Shown here piece by piece: positions 1-7,188 of a stretch of DNA of 20,223 bases. A model generated the notes under the pieces. The model was not told the DNA's origin. It ran no database searches and was given only the letters and a program-made list of their open reading frames with translations. This stretch comes from an uncultured Myxococcales bacterium (lineage in GTDB: Bacteria; Myxococcota_A; UBA9042), in contig CALGHC010000549.1 of assembly GCA_937915965.1 (NCBI GenBank), forward strand, positions 1 through 20,223, read 5' to 3'. Position 1 is the first letter of the stretch, and each line of letters opens with the position of its first letter. A program made the position numbers and the translations under genes.

Positions 1-842
1 AGCATGGCCGCGCCCGCTGCGACAGCCACAGCGGCGCCCCCTGCGACCATCTCGTCGAGAAAAGTACTCGAATCTCCGAAGAAAGGGGCTGCAAGCACGG
101 CGACTCCAACGGTGACGAGCGCCACCCCCGGGGCGGTCGGATATGCCCTGCGCGCCCGCACGCGGGTGCCGTGCTCGGCGCGGAACTGGCCATCGGCTCC
201 CTCGTGTTCGACGAAGGCGCGCGACAGCTGCCAGACGGTGACCGATGTCGCCGGGTCGACGACGTCGGCGCTCAGATCGATCGCCGCCATCGTTTCGCTG
301 CGCAGGCGCTCGAACTGGGGCTCACAGCGGCTCGACATGACCGCGTCGTCCGCCAGGGCCAGCGGCGCTTGCTCGCCGGCAACGGAGATCATCCGCATGG
401 CATGTCCGCCACCTGTGTGGACGAGCCCGTCGCCCGGGTCGAACTGGCTCCGCCGTTCGTGAACCCGAACGACAAGGTCGGCCCCCGCCTGCTGAGCGGC
501 CGCGACGGGATCGACGGCGTCGCGTACCGTCCGCCAGCCGACGACGCGAAACCCCTGTTGTACGGCGCGGCCCTCCAGTTCCGCCATGAACTGGCCACAA
601 CGAAGCCCCAGCTCGCGCGTCCTCGCGTCCGGGTCGGGACCGCTCTCGGCTCCGGCGCAGCCGGTCGGCGCGATGAACGCGAGCGACCGCGCCGCGGCCA
701 GGACTGTCGCGGCGCCAGGGCTGGCAGCGACACGCACCGGCGAACGCTTGGGCTTGTACGTGCGCTTGGCACGGTAGTACGCCGCTGGACCCCAGGCGCA
801 GCCGGCCATGGCGACGGCGCACAGGACGAGACCTGAGACCAT
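1..842 (-). CDS. Predicted lipoprotein of unknown function, C-terminus off the left edge
   Basis: I read this frame directly from the reverse strand. It is open from ATG at 842-840 to the window edge (280 codons seen) with no stop. The N-terminus is a short lipoprotein signal: a hydrophobic stretch (SGLVLCAVAMAG) followed by Cys15 in an A-M-A-G-C lipobox, so the mature protein is probably membrane-anchored, most likely at the outer membrane. Residues 50-60 contain a beta-strand-like stretch, then come a segment with a GADLVVRVHE strand and a hydrophobic region near 245-280 (PGVALVTVGVAVLAAPFF and AGGAAVAVAAGAAM) that may span or contact a membrane. I do not recognise the family; the alternation of strands and GAD-type motif is loosely like CsgG/TolB-N-type lipoproteins, which is only a guess. 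It is divergent from the CHASE2 cyclase gene, 229 bp away. Shadow frames on both strands here look like non-protein (Arg/Pro-rich). Confidence 0.65.
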   Translation of the reverse strand, partial: MVSGLVLCAVAMAGCAWGPAAYYRAKRTYKPKRSPVRVAASPGAATVLAAARSLAFIAPTGCAGAESGPDPDARTRELGLRCGQFMAELEGRAVQQGFRVVGWRTVRDAVDPVAAAQQAGADLVVRVHERRSQFDPGDGLVHTGGGHAMRMISVAGEQAPLALADDAVMSSRCEPQFERLRSETMAAIDLSADVVDPATSVTVWQLSRAFVEHEGADGQFRAEHGTRVRARRAYPTAPGVALVTVGVAVLAAPFFGDSSTFLDEMVAGGAAVAVAAGAAM

Positions 843-943
843 CCGCGCGCTGGGGCGCCTTGTCGGGCAGGAATGGATCACGGCGACAGTGTTTCACCCG
901 GCCCGAGCGGACACAAGCCGCACAACCGTGGAAAGAGCGCCGC

Positions 944-973
944 TTGCCGCCGCCGCGCCCGGGGCGCTACCCT
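944..973 (+). promoter_or_regulatory. Candidate promoter for the CHASE2 cyclase operon
   Basis: TTGCCG at 944-949 and TACCCT at 968-973 are separated by 18 bp, and GCTACCCT is a plausible GC-rich -10 form. It lies about 100 bp before the cyclase start in a 229-bp divergent intergenic region. A GGGGAAGG Shine-Dalgarno-like sequence stands 6 nt before ATG 1072. The call rests only on loose consensus matches. Confidence 0.25.
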
Positions 974-1071
974 GCTGCCGACTGGTCGAGCCGCGTTGAC
1001 GCGCAATCGCGCACAGGTGTCTTGACCAGGCGCGCGGGCGCCGCCACAGAGGCTCTCGGGGAAGGTTCGCG

Positions 1072-2961
1072 ATGTCGACCAACGGCCCAAACAAACGTCC
1101 GGTGGCGACCTCGCGCGTGGCCGTCATCGGCAGCTGGCTCTTTCTTGTGGTCGTCGGTCAGACGCTCCATTTCAGCGGCGCCTTGACCGGCTACGAGCGG
1201 GCCTCAAGTGGCGTCTGGCACCGCGTCGCTGGCCAACGATGCGAGCCACAGCACGTGGTCATCGTTGGCATCGACGAGGCTGCGCTGCAGGCGCGTCCGG
1301 ACGAACCGCTGGCCTTCTGGACGCCACACGTCGCCCGCGCTCTAGCCGTGCTCCAGGCCGTCGGCGCCCGCGTCGTCGCCCTCGACATGCTGTTTTCGGT
1401 GAGCGCAGACGCCTGGCTGGCCAAGGCGGGACTGGCTGTGCCCGAGGTCGCCCGCACCTTCGACCGACCATTTCGCCAGGCGCTAGGCGAAGGGCGAGTC
1501 GTTCTCACGGCATTTGCCACCGACGCGTCGAGCGAGGAGCTGCTACTCCCCAACGCGGACTACTGGCTGGCGCTGCCGGAACTACTTGATCAGGTTGCAC
1601 TTTCTAACCTCGAGTACGACGACGACGGCGTGCTTCGGAGTTTCCGCCTCGCCGCCGAGCGCGCGGAGGCGCCGAAGGTATTCCTCGGCCCGCTCCTCGC
1701 CGCGCGCGCCGCCGGGCAGGGCCAAGACGCAGCCATCTGGCGAATCGCCGGCCATCCGCACGTCCTCGCTGCCGGTCCGTCGCCCGTGACCTTCTGCGGC
1801 CCGCCCGGCACAGTTCCGGTCCTCTCGATCGAGAGGCTGCTGGCCGACGGTGCCGCTCAAGATCCGCAGGTTCGCGCGCTCGCGGGCAAGGTCGTGATCA
1901 TCGCGGCGACCTATCACGCAGCCCAGGATGTTCACCTCACACCCTACGCCCCCGATCTGATGAACGGCGCCGAGATTCACGCCCAGATCGCCGAGTCGCT
2001 GCTCGCCGGTCGGTCCACCAGCGACCTGCCGCCGTGGCAATATGCCCTGATTATCGCGGTGACCGCCGCGTTGGCCGTGCGCTTGGCCTCGCGCCGCAAC
2101 GCGCCGGTGCGTGGGGCGGTGGAGGCCGTGATCGGCGTGGCCGTGCTCGCCTCGATCAGCTATCTGGCCTTCTTGGCCGACATGCGCGTCTTTGCCGGAG
2201 GCATGCAAGGCACGCTGGTCGCGGGCTACGTGATCGGTCTGGCGCTGAGCCTGCGCGGTAGCGAGCGACGCCGGGCCGCGCTCAAGCAGATGTTCGGCCG
2301 CTACGTCTCCGACGAGGTCGTTGAGCACCTGCTGCACACCGGCGATGACCCCGGCGTGGCCGGCCAGACGCGCGAGGTGACGGTGTTGTTCTCGGATATC
2401 CGCTCTTTCACTACGCTGTCAGAGCGCATGACTCCGCAGATGGTCGTCGAGATGCTCAACGCCTGGTTCTCGGAGGTCTCCGACCCCATCCTCGAAGCCG
2501 GCGGGACGATAGACAAGTTCATTGGCGACGCAGTCATGGCCGTATTTGGAGCGCCCGTTCACCACGCCGACCACGCCCGTCGGGCGCTGCGTGCGGCGGC
2601 GGCGATGGACCTGCGCGCGCAGGAATTCCGCGGCTGGATGGCGGCGCGATTCCCCGACCTCGATCTGCCGCCGTTCGCGATCGGCGTCGGTCTGCACACC
2701 GGCGAGGCGCTGAGCGGCAACGTCGGCTCGCCCCGGCGCATGGAGTTCACCACCATCGGCGACACGGTGAACGCAGCCTCGCGCATCGAGGGGCTGACCA
2801 AGGGCTTCGACGCGGCCGTGGTGATCAGCCGTGAAGTTGTCGACGCCGCCGGGCCGGGATTGCGGCTCGGCGAGCCACGCAAAGTTCAGGTGAAGGGCAA
2901 GGACGAACCGTTGGAGGTCATGGCCTTCTTCGGCTTCGAGTCGCCAGAGGATGACAACTGA
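1072..2961 (+). CDS. CHASE2-domain class III adenylate/guanylate cyclase
   Basis: Membrane-bound receptor cyclase of 629 aa. TM1 is at about residues 16-36. A periplasmic CHASE2 sensor domain follows (about 45-315, including the HVVIVGIDEAAL and ARVVALDMLF strands). Two or three more TM segments lie at about 322-393, then a linker, then the class III catalytic domain (about 430-600). Catalytic residues are intact: metal-binding Asp442 (FSDIRSFT) and Asp486 (GDAVMAVFG), base-contacting Lys482 (DKFIGD) and Asp564 (IGDTVN), and Asn567 and Arg571 (NAASR). The Lys/Asp pair favours ATP, so cAMP is the likely product. The ligand of CHASE2 is unknown. A good Shine-Dalgarno (GGGGAAGG) supports the ATG at 1072. 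The stop overlaps the start of the next gene (TGATG), so the FecR-like protein is probably co-translated and may be part of the same sensory unit. Confidence 0.93.
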   Translation: MSTNGPNKRPVATSRVAVIGSWLFLVVVGQTLHFSGALTGYERASSGVWHRVAGQRCEPQHVVIVGIDEAALQARPDEPLAFWTPHVARALAVLQAVGARVVALDMLFSVSADAWLAKAGLAVPEVARTFDRPFRQALGEGRVVLTAFATDASSEELLLPNADYWLALPELLDQVALSNLEYDDDGVLRSFRLAAERAEAPKVFLGPLLAARAAGQGQDAAIWRIAGHPHVLAAGPSPVTFCGPPGTVPVLSIERLLADGAAQDPQVRALAGKVVIIAATYHAAQDVHLTPYAPDLMNGAEIHAQIAESLLAGRSTSDLPPWQYALIIAVTAALAVRLASRRNAPVRGAVEAVIGVAVLASISYLAFLADMRVFAGGMQGTLVAGYVIGLALSLRGSERRRAALKQMFGRYVSDEVVEHLLHTGDDPGVAGQTREVTVLFSDIRSFTTLSERMTPQMVVEMLNAWFSEVSDPILEAGGTIDKFIGDAVMAVFGAPVHHADHARRALRAAAAMDLRAQEFRGWMAARFPDLDLPPFAIGVGLHTGEALSGNVGSPRRMEFTTIGDTVNAASRIEGLTKGFDAAVVISREVVDAAGPGLRLGEPRKVQVKGKDEPLEVMAFFGFESPEDDN

Positions 2962-4295
2962 TGCGAAAATTCGAGCGCCCATCGCCCACAGCGCGGTTCG
3001 CGACCCTGTGCGCCACATCCGTGGCGTGCGTCATGAGCCTCGCAGCCGTGTCCGCGCCAGGTAGCGCGACTGCAGCGCAGAAAGCCAAGGCCCCAGCGGT
3101 CGCGCTCGTTACCAGCGTTCGCGGGTCCGCGACCGTTCGGATGCCCGGCGCCGCCGGTCCCGTGACCGCAGTCGACTTCGTTCAGGCGACGCGGGGCGAG
3201 CAGTACTCCCTGGTAGAAGGCGCCGCCGTCGAGCTGGTCTACTTCGCCAATGGGCGACGCGAAAGGTGGACCGGACCTGGCCAGTTCGCTGTGGGTGACA
3301 CCGACAGCGTGGCTTTGCGCGGCGCGGCCGCGAAGGTCTCGTTTGTGCCCCCCAACGCGCGAAAGGCGCTGCAGCAGGTCGGCCTTCGCAAGCAGGTGTC
3401 ACGGCGGTCCGCCGTGGGGGGCGTGCGCGTGCGCGGTCTCAAAGATGTCGGCGCTGGCGGCGGCGCCGAAGGCGACGAGTCCTTTGATGTAGCTGCCGCT
3501 CGGCAGGCAGTGGGGCGGGCGCTCCCCGCCACGGCCGACCTGCCGCAGGCTCAACCCGCGCGGGCCTCGGCGCAACTGCTGACTTTGCCGGCGGCAAACC
3601 TGGGTCCCAGGGCGCGAGGCGACCGGGTGCTCGACGAAGCCCAACCGAGCCCCACCGCCGGTCACCCGGCGGCGTCACGTGAACAGGCGCGCCACGATCG
3701 ATTCGAGACGCTGACCAGCGCCGACGATCCCGACGGGGTCTCCGTGTCTCTCGCCATCGTCCGCGTGCCGACCGGCGCGACATCGCCCGCTGATGGCGCC
3801 GTCGCGGCGGCCTCGCCTGGTGCCGCGGCTGTTTCTGTCCACGTCGGCGACCATCTTGGTTTCGAGCTTACCAACCTCACCGCTGTGCCCGTCTTCTACG
3901 CCATCCTCGAGTTGGGGCCGGGAAACGCCGATGGCATCGTCGCACCCGCTCCAGGCATCGCCGCGACGCTCGCTCCCTTTGAGCGCCGCCGCCTGCCGAA
4001 TACGTTCGCGGCTGCAGCGCCCCTGGGCCTCTACCACTATCGGCTCGTCGTGACGGCCAGCGCGACCCGTTGGTGGGAGGCCGCTGCGGCGAAGCCAGAC
4101 GGCGATGGCCTCAGCCACGAAGACAGCCCAGCGATGTTGCGCGCCCTTTGGCACGGTCCGCGACCGCAGGCTGAGCATCGTTGGTGGACGGGCGAGCTGT
4201 GGGGCATCGCTGGCCTGGATCTTGAGCTACGCGCACGCCCGGCCGCCAAGGTCACTGCGCCCCAGCGCCCTGGCCAGGTCGACTCAAGGCGCTGA
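2961..4295 (+). CDS. Secreted FecR-like domain protein with DUF4384-like C-terminus
   Basis: Exported protein of 444 aa. It has a basic N-terminus, a hydrophobic core at about 14-33 and a likely signal peptidase I site near residue 39 (ATA-AQ). Residues about 47-120 (VTSVRGSATVRMPG, then VEGAAVELVYFANGRRERWTGPGQFAVG) resemble the beta-rich FecR/FecR-like periplasmic domain. The middle (about 150-260) is low-complexity Ala/Pro/Arg. Residues about 290-360 (VHVGDHLGFELTNLTAVPVF, then APFERRRLPNTF) resemble the DUF4384-type sandwich in which a serum-like domain reads out effector strength. The ATG overlaps the TGA of the cyclase by one base, and CHASE2 proteins next to FecR-like proteins are a recurring pair as I recall. 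I infer that it senses or scaffolds in the periplasm with the CHASE2 domain. It is not a true sigma-regulator FecR: there is no sigma factor gene nearby. Confidence 0.75.
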   Translation: MRKFERPSPTARFATLCATSVACVMSLAAVSAPGSATAAQKAKAPAVALVTSVRGSATVRMPGAAGPVTAVDFVQATRGEQYSLVEGAAVELVYFANGRRERWTGPGQFAVGDTDSVALRGAAAKVSFVPPNARKALQQVGLRKQVSRRSAVGGVRVRGLKDVGAGGGAEGDESFDVAAARQAVGRALPATADLPQAQPARASAQLLTLPAANLGPRARGDRVLDEAQPSPTAGHPAASREQARHDRFETLTSADDPDGVSVSLAIVRVPTGATSPADGAVAAASPGAAAVSVHVGDHLGFELTNLTAVPVFYAILELGPGNADGIVAPAPGIAATLAPFERRRLPNTFAAAAPLGLYHYRLVVTASATRWWEAAAAKPDGDGLSHEDSPAMLRALWHGPRPQAEHRWWTGELWGIAGLDLELRARPAAKVTAPQRPGQVDSRR

Positions 4296-4308
4296 TCGGC
4301 TGGGCGGC

Positions 4309-5535
4309 TCAGTCGTTTGCGTTCGTCCCGCGTCCGCTGGCCGGTCGCTGAAACGCCGCGTGCCACAGCGCGCGAACCCGCGAAAGACCGGGATCCGTGG
4401 GTTTGCCGGCTGCCAAGCGGGCGATCTGCAACTGATACCAGCTCCCTTGCACCAGGGCGTCGAGCTTCTTCCAGCCGCTTCGCAGCCGCACCTCTCGCGC
4501 TGCCGCGCTGTCTCCCCGCAGCAAACGCGCCGGCAGGTCGGGCTCCAGCGCCAGCGGACGGGCGAGCCCAATGAGGTCAGTCGCGCCGTCATCGAGGGCA
4601 CCGTCCATGCCCGCGTGGCTGCGAAAGCCGCCGGTCAGCATGATCGGCACCGTGGTGTAGCGGCGCACGCGGGCCGCATAGTCGATGAAGAAGGCCTCGC
4701 GGGCCGCGGTTCGAGGGTCGCCAGGGTGGCTCTCGCGAAACATCGCCGCTGCCTCGTACGTGCCGCCGCTGACTTCGATGAGGTCGACGCCTTCGCGGTC
4801 CAGCGTGGCGACCACCGCCATCGACGCCTCTTCGCTGAATCCACCTCGCTGGAAGTCGGCCGAGTTCAGCTTGACCCCCACCGCGAAATTGCGCCCGACG
4901 GCGCCCCGGACCGATCGGACGATCGCGACCAGGAACGCTCTGCGTCGCTCGTCGTCGCCACCCCACGCGTCGTCGCGTTGGTTTGTGCGCGGCGACAGGA
5001 ACTGGCTGATCAAGTAGCCGTGGGCCGCATGGATCTGGACACCACGGAAGCCGGCACGCTCAGCGACAAGCGCCGTCGCGGCGAAGCGCTCGATGATCTC
5101 CTCGACCTCCTCGTGGTCGAGCGCCCGTGGTGTCGCGAAGACCCCGGGAGCCAGATCCAGCTGGACCGCCGAGGGTGCAACCGGTTGGCGGTCGACGATA
5201 CGTGGCGCCTGTCTGCCGGGGTGGTTGACCTGCATCCAGAGATGGGCCTCGCCGTCATGAGCGGCGTCGGCCCAGCGGCGCAGCGCGTCGAGATGGCGGT
5301 CGTCTTCGACGACGACGTTGCCTGGCTCGGCCCGATGGCGGTCGTCGATGATCACGTGGCCGCTGATGAGTAGAGCGGCGCCGCCCTGGCCCCAGGTTCG
5401 GTAGAGAGTCTCGTGGCCGGTAACCGGGGAGCCCGCTGCGTCGGCGAGGCGCTCGCTCATTGCGGCCTTCGCCAGCCGGTTGGCGAGCACGAGTCCGCAG
5501 GGCAGGGTAACGGGATCGCTGAGGTCATAGGGCAT
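4309..5535 (-). CDS. NADH:flavin oxidoreductase, Old Yellow Enzyme family
   Basis: FMN-dependent ene-reductase-like TIM barrel of 408 aa, probably cytosolic. Visible family motifs in order: NRLAKAAMSE (19-29, phosphate/flavin side), the SGHVIID strand, QVNHPGRQ (102-109), the substrate-binding and proton-donor region IHAAHGYLISQFLSP (His169, His172, Tyr174), TNQRDDAWGG (185-193), VGVKLNSADF, LTGGFRS and IGLARPLALEPDLP near the FMN phosphate. His-x-x-His-x-Tyr resembles the YqjM/XenA type. There is no 4Fe-4S or second NAD domain as in 2,4-dienoyl-CoA reductase. The substrate is not predictable; such enzymes reduce activated alkenes. A GGGGGA sequence upstream supports the ATG at 5535. The 3' end converges on the FecR-like gene with only 13 bp between stops. 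Confidence 0.93.
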   Translation of the reverse strand: MPYDLSDPVTLPCGLVLANRLAKAAMSERLADAAGSPVTGHETLYRTWGQGGAALLISGHVIIDDRHRAEPGNVVVEDDRHLDALRRWADAAHDGEAHLWMQVNHPGRQAPRIVDRQPVAPSAVQLDLAPGVFATPRALDHEEVEEIIERFAATALVAERAGFRGVQIHAAHGYLISQFLSPRTNQRDDAWGGDDERRRAFLVAIVRSVRGAVGRNFAVGVKLNSADFQRGGFSEEASMAVVATLDREGVDLIEVSGGTYEAAAMFRESHPGDPRTAAREAFFIDYAARVRRYTTVPIMLTGGFRSHAGMDGALDDGATDLIGLARPLALEPDLPARLLRGDSAAAREVRLRSGWKKLDALVQGSWYQLQIARLAAGKPTDPGLSRVRALWHAAFQRPASGRGTNAND

Positions 5536-5591
5536 CTGCGGTTCCCCCGGCTGCTGTGACTGCTGCGCGCCGCCAGTTTGCCCTGCGAGCG

Positions 5592-5615
5592 GCAGAACGG
5601 AAAGCCGCGTTCCGT
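5592..5615. repeat. Inverted repeat ACGGAA/TTCCGT containing the shared 11-mer GCAGAACGGAA
   Basis: ACGGAA (5597-5602) pairs with TTCCGT (5610-5615) across a 7-nt loop. The 11-mer GCAGAACGGAA (5592-5602) recurs exactly at 9012-9022, and the neighbouring CGTTCCGT (5608-5615) recurs at 8981-8988. It lies between the divergent oxidoreductase and lipoprotein genes. There is no T-tract, so it is more likely an operator or leader structure than a terminator. Confidence 0.4.
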
Positions 5616-5633
5616 ATCTTCACGCTGTCATGG

Positions 5634-5661
5634 TTGTGGCCCGATGTTGCGTGATTATAGT
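5634..5661 (+). promoter_or_regulatory. Candidate promoter for the Kazal-like lipoprotein; overlapping -10 for the oxidoreductase
   Basis: TTGTGG (5634-5639), a 16-bp spacer and TATAGT (5656-5661, five of six consensus bases) lie about 80 bp before the lipoprotein start. The same AT-rich core read on the minus strand gives a perfect TATAAT (5659-5654) facing the oxidoreductase gene, though with a poor -35. It is an AT island in very GC-rich sequence, which supports a promoter. A strong Shine-Dalgarno AAGGAG (5730-5735) sits 6 nt before ATG 5742. Confidence 0.45.
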
Positions 5662-5741
5662 AGGGTGTCGGCGGCCAGCGGACGAGCTCGCGCGGCCCCT
5701 CGCCCCAGAAGGGACGCCTCAAGGGAGGCAAGGAGATTGAG

Positions 5742-7004
5742 ATGCGACGAATCCTGACGACCATCGTGACCTGTTCTGCGCTCATCAGCGCTCTCGCCTC
5801 GTGCTCAACGACCGCGGGCGGCGGCGCCGCTGGCGGCGGTGGCGCCGGCGACGATACGGGCACGCTGGACGACGCCGCGGCGCCTGATGTCGTCGCTGAT
5901 GTTGCGGTCGCCGATGTCGCAGTCGCCGACGACGCGGCTCCTGACGTGGCGAGCTCAGACGTGGCAGCACCCGACGCTGGCTGCAGCGGCACCAACCCCT
6001 GCGGTACCGGCGCCTTCTGCAACTCGGAGGGGGTCTGCTGCCCGGCGCTTGGCTGCGATCCGATGTGTGTCAACGGAGTCAAGCTCGACTCGAACGGTTG
6101 CAGTACCTGTCAGTGCGCAGAGCCCGCCGGCTGCACCAGCAACGCCGAATGCGGCGCATCGCAGTACTGCGCGGTCGCCGTCGGCCAATGCGGCAGCAAG
6201 GGCCAATGCGAGGCGAAGCCGGACGTGTGCGCGGCGATCGCCCCAGGACCCGGTGGCGGCGTATGCGGCTGCGATGGCAAGACGTATGACACCTCATGTG
6301 GTGCCGCGTCTGAGGGTGTTGGCGTCGACTACGCCGGTGCGTGCTCCGATACGCCCAAGTCCTGCAATCCGCTCAGCATGGCTCCGGCGGCCTTGTGCGC
6401 CCCGACCGAGTACTGCGCGCTCGCGCATGGCCAGTGCGGCAGCAGCCAAGGTCTCTGCACAGTGAAGCCCGAGATGTGCAACCAGCAGTACGTGCCGGTC
6501 TGCGGCTGTGACGGCAAGACCCACGGAAACGCCTGCAGCGCCGGGTCGGCGGGTGTCAACATCGCTAGCGATGGCGAGTGTGTCGTGGCGGGTGAATGGA
6601 CCTACTTCACGACCTGCGGCTACCCGGTCTGCAGCTCCGATTGGCAGCCGACCGACGGCGTGCCGCTGTGCACAACCGAGAAGCAGGGCGCCGCCTGCGC
6701 GAATGAAGGCCATAAGTGCGATGCCAAGGCGGGCTGCGGTCAGTTCCTGCTGTGCACCAAGTCGGACCCGAAGCAAGCTGGTTGCCCGATCTCAAAAGCA
6801 AAATACAAGTCCGACGTGCGCTACGTCGACAACGCAGAGCGCCGCAGACTTGCGGACGAGCTGCTCGACACGCGCCTCGCGACGTATCGCTACACCGCCA
6901 CGGGACCAGCAGGACGACGGCACCTCGGTTTCATCATCGACGACCAGCCGGACGGCCGGGCGGTGGACCCGCAGCGGACATGGTCGACCTCTATGGGTAT
7001 CTGA
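5742..7004 (+). CDS. Cys-rich lipoprotein with Kazal-like modules; C-terminus lost by frameshift
   Basis: The 420-aa frame starts with a lipoprotein signal (lipobox ALASC, Cys21), then a Gly-rich and Asp/Ala/Val-rich linker (about 22-78) typical of surface lipoproteins in Myxococcota-like bacteria. Many Cys follow. Two related modules each hold an AEYCA/SQYCA-type segment and a Kazal-like core: VCGCDGKTYDTSC and PVCGCDGKTHGNAC. This family is often annotated as Kazal-type protease inhibitor, but inhibition is not shown. From about residue 362 (SDVRYVDNAERRRLADELL, then RHLGFIIDDQPD) it resembles the peptidase S74 intramolecular chaperone domain. The frame then leaves this homology near codon 412 and stops after an unrelated tail (TWSTSMGI). 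The continuation lies in the -1 frame to 7114, so the intact product would be about 457 aa. ATG 5742 is fixed by AAGGAG 6 nt upstream. Confidence 0.85.
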   Translation: MRRILTTIVTCSALISALASCSTTAGGGAAGGGGAGDDTGTLDDAAAPDVVADVAVADVAVADDAAPDVASSDVAAPDAGCSGTNPCGTGAFCNSEGVCCPALGCDPMCVNGVKLDSNGCSTCQCAEPAGCTSNAECGASQYCAVAVGQCGSKGQCEAKPDVCAAIAPGPGGGVCGCDGKTYDTSCGAASEGVGVDYAGACSDTPKSCNPLSMAPAALCAPTEYCALAHGQCGSSQGLCTVKPEMCNQQYVPVCGCDGKTHGNACSAGSAGVNIASDGECVVAGEWTYFTTCGYPVCSSDWQPTDGVPLCTTEKQGAACANEGHKCDAKAGCGQFLLCTKSDPKQAGCPISKAKYKSDVRYVDNAERRRLADELLDTRLATYRYTATGPAGRRHLGFIIDDQPDGRAVDPQRTWSTSMGI

Positions 7005-7114
7005 GCCTGTCGGTCGCCGCGCTGCAGGAACAGCAGAAGCAGATCAAGAGGTTGCAGGCGGAATTGGAAGAGTTCAAGGCGCGCTATGGTCAGCCCACGG
7101 CTGTCTGCCAGTAG
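6977..7114 (+). pseudogene. Frame-displaced C-terminal end of the Kazal-like/S74-like lipoprotein
   Basis: In the -1 frame relative to the gene starting at 5742, the reading DMVDLYGYLSLSVAALQEQQ continues into a coiled-coil-like stretch (IKRLQAELEEFKARYG) and stops at TAG 7112-7114. The sequence GFIIDD...AVDPQR followed by DMVDLYGYLSLSVAALQ is the usual order at the end of S74-chaperone-like proteins: Asp-rich strand, GYLSL-type motif, then a long helix. One missing base near G6977 (CGGACATGG instead of CGGGACATGG) would restore it. It could be a real mutation, a sequencing or assembly error, or less likely slippage, since no X-XXY-YYZ heptamer is visible. Confidence 0.8.
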
Positions 7115-7118
7115 CCCC

Positions 7119-7132
7119 GCACGGAAGCGTGC
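7119..7132. terminator. Short hairpin between convergent genes
   Basis: GCACG (7119-7123) pairs perfectly with CGTGC (7128-7132) around a GAAG tetraloop, 5 bp after the TAG of the lipoprotein remnant and before the aroB stop on the other strand. There is no T-tract, so intrinsic termination is uncertain. Confidence 0.25.
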
Positions 7133-7188
7133 CACCGACCCGCGGTTGCAAGGTCCAGACGACCCGGCCAGCGCGCTGCGTCGGCTGC

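Noticed and set aside
171..836. Open frame of 221 codons on the plus strand opposite the left-edge lipoprotein
   Set aside because: Composition is Arg/Gly-rich without a recognisable domain or Shine-Dalgarno, while the opposite strand has a lipoprotein signal and normal protein composition.
5525..6082. 185-codon minus-strand frame opposite the lipoprotein start
   Set aside because: Low-complexity Ala/Ser/Thr shadow of the Asp/Ala linker, overlapping the real promoter region.
6960..6990. Programmed -1 ribosomal frameshift site in the lipoprotein gene
   Set aside because: No slippery heptamer at the junction; a simple one-base deletion or sequence error explains it better.
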